Below the pieces are notes generated by a model. The model did no database searches. It was given only the letters and a program-made list of their open reading frames with translations, and had not been told where the DNA came from. From contig QEVV01000002.1 of assembly GCA_003228115.1 (NCBI GenBank), positions 372,001-436,000 of the forward strand: 64,000 nt of DNA, read 5' to 3'. Source of the stretch: Chloroflexota bacterium. Its GTDB lineage: Bacteria; Chloroflexota; Dehalococcoidia; Lucifugimonadales; SAR202-VII-2. This document shows positions 62,858 through 64,000 of the stretch, piece after piece (position 1 is the stretch's first letter; each line of letters begins with the position of its first letter). The translations under genes and the position numbers were made by a program.

Positions 62858-63334
62858 ATGAGCGCTCAAGAAGCCATACTGAGTCGTTTGAAGAAGACCG
62901 GCCACCGGTTGACACCGCAGCGCCTGATGATCCTCGCCGTCATCGACGAAGAGGGCGGCCATGTGGGGCCCGACCGCGTGTTCGAGCGGGTGAAGGAGCA
63001 ATATCCCTACATCGACATTGCTACCGTGTATCGGACGCTGCACCTGCTCAAGAAGCTCCACCTCATTAGTGAGATCGACCGAGGCGGCGCTTCCCGGTAT
63101 GAGATCAATGAGCCGGGTACCCGCCACCATCACATGGTTTGCGAGGAGTGCGGCAACACCTTCGACCTACCGCCCAAATACCTCGATGCCTTAAGGCAAA
63201 CTTTGCTGAACGAAGTCGGCTTCGAGCCGCACACCGAGCATTTCACGATAAGCGGGCTCTGTTCGGAGTGCCGTTCCACGGACAAGCACCGCGTCACGAA
63301 TCCTGCTGACAACGAGGGCCATCATGTTGGATAG
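62858..63334 (+). CDS. Fur-family metalloregulator
   Basis: A Fur/Zur/PerR-type repressor of 158 residues. The winged helix (about 8-85) includes HRLTPQRLMILAVI and IDIATVYRTLHLLKKLHLI. HHHMVCEECG and GLCSECRS hold the Cys4 zinc site (C95, C98, C135, C138), with the HHH and HTEHF residues at the regulatory metal sites. Whether it senses iron, zinc or peroxide is not clear. The ATG at 62858 follows GAGGGAGA. Its end overlaps the universal stress gene by 11 bases. Confidence 0.92.
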   Translation: MSAQEAILSRLKKTGHRLTPQRLMILAVIDEEGGHVGPDRVFERVKEQYPYIDIATVYRTLHLLKKLHLISEIDRGGASRYEINEPGTRHHHMVCEECGNTFDLPPKYLDALRQTLLNEVGFEPHTEHFTISGLCSECRSTDKHRVTNPADNEGHHVG

Positions 63335-64000
63335 CATTCTCATTACTCTTGATGGCTCCAAGCACGCCGAAGACATCCTCGACTATGTCCCTTCCTTCGC
63401 TGGCGCCGTCTCTGCAACACAGATTTCACTTTTGAGAGTCTGCGACGATGAGTCGGAACTGAAGGCCGCCGAGGCCTACCTTCAAGAGAAGGTTGCCGCT
63501 GTGGTGAAGTCTTTAGGAGGTACCGGCGCTTCCACGCCAACGGTGCAGAGCAGCGCAATTCACAAGGATCGCAGAAGCGTTGCCGAGGTCATCCTGGAAT
63601 TCGCCGTTTCCCAAGACGTCGACGTTACCATGGCGGCGACTCACGGTTGGACCGGCGCGGACTGGTCGGTTGTGGGCGGCGTTGCCGACTCAATTCTCAG
63701 TGCTACAACGCTTCCCGTTCTGTTGGTGCGCCCTCCCTTCGGCCGGAACCCAGCACGTCTAGGAAAGGTGGAACGGATCCTTGTGCCTTTGGACGGGTCG
63801 CTGTTGGCGGAAGAGGCTCTGCCCTACGCTCGGTATTTGGGCCAAAAAACTGGGGCAGAGGTCTCCATATTCCATTCCAAATCTTCCCACGAAGAAGTTG
63901 GTCAAGAGTTGACGGGCTATCTCGACCGGATAGCAGCAGCGCTCGCCGAGCAGGGAGCGAAGACGAAGCCGGTGTTGCGGAGGGGAAGCCCCCCAGGGCT
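63324..64000 (+). CDS. Universal stress protein, two domains (cut by window end)
   Basis: A universal stress protein with an UspA domain from the ATG at 63324 (SILITLDGSKHAEDILDYV at the start, DVDVTMAATHGWTG and LPVLLVRPP at the end) and a second domain beginning RILVPLDGSLLAEEALPYARYLG. The ATP-type site G-x2-G-x9-G(S/T) of the first domain is modified (THGWTGADWSVVGGVADSIL). The frame runs off the window edge, so the length is unknown. It overlaps the Fur-family gene and is probably co-transcribed with it. Confidence 0.85.
   Translation, partial: MLDSILITLDGSKHAEDILDYVPSFAGAVSATQISLLRVCDDESELKAAEAYLQEKVAAVVKSLGGTGASTPTVQSSAIHKDRRSVAEVILEFAVSQDVDVTMAATHGWTGADWSVVGGVADSILSATTLPVLLVRPPFGRNPARLGKVERILVPLDGSLLAEEALPYARYLGQKTGAEVSIFHSKSSHEEVGQELTGYLDRIAAALAEQGAKTKPVLRRGSPPG

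Overview
The window is 64 kb of a gene-dense, moderately GC-rich bacterial chromosome that includes the replication-origin neighbourhood. Gene content suggests a Chloroflexota genome, probably a Dehalococcoidia or SAR202-like lineage: many amidohydrolase_2 paralogs, CaiB-type CoA transferase, thiolase-like, Rieske and hydantoinase-B genes, plus a CIRCE-controlled groESL. This placement is an inference from gene families; there is no rRNA gene in the window to confirm it.

Layout. 0-5.3 kb: 3' end of ruvB, a DUF192 lipoprotein, two cysteine synthase paralogs either side of an orphan OmpR-type regulator with a degenerate receiver, then moeB/thiF and an Rrf2 regulator. 5.4-11.4 kb: L25, fmt, dnaA, a probable oriC with a DnaA-box cluster, obgE, nadD, pyrE. 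11.4-18.3 kb: gyrB, CIRCE-groES-groEL, parA-parB, and a small HTH gene whose promoter carries two LexA-type operators. 18.4-27.8 kb: tsaD, two methyltransferases, sugar-nucleotide epimerase genes, a Cys-rich radical SAM/methyltransferase pair, a beta-propeller lipoprotein, nadC and a secreted protein.

28-36.6 kb is a catabolic-looking block: two amidohydrolases, a HyuB protein with a C-terminal zinc-type domain, a CoA transferase and a thiolase-like protein. It is followed by a MazEF-type module and bracketed by two paralogous epimerase-like genes. 36.9-45.1 kb: miaB, tRNA-Ser(GCU), moaD-moaE, an MMPL exporter, egtB, and a Rieske oxygenase with a cupin-like neighbour. 45.2-48.2 kb: rpsP-khpA-rimM and yebC-ruvC-ruvA.

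48.5-50.1 kb holds the most striking locus. It is a UGSC-motif selenoprotein gene read through an in-frame TGA, with a hairpin directly downstream of the TGA that fits a bacterial SECIS, followed by a conserved partner gene. 50.3-64 kb: tandem DMT transporters, a RimI-like acetyltransferase, an HMG-CoA-lyase-like enzyme, a broken PIN toxin, three tandem amidohydrolase paralogs, mfd, a Fur-family regulator and a universal stress protein cut by the window end.

Functionally the window mixes core replication, segregation, repair and translation genes (dnaA/oriC, gyrB, parAB, ruvABC, mfd, rpsP, rimM) with accessory oxidative and decarboxylating catabolism and sulfur/selenium chemistry. Start codons were adjusted where a Shine-Dalgarno sequence or the family N-terminus pointed to a position different from the longest frame. 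All functional calls rest on reading motifs by eye; no database search was run.
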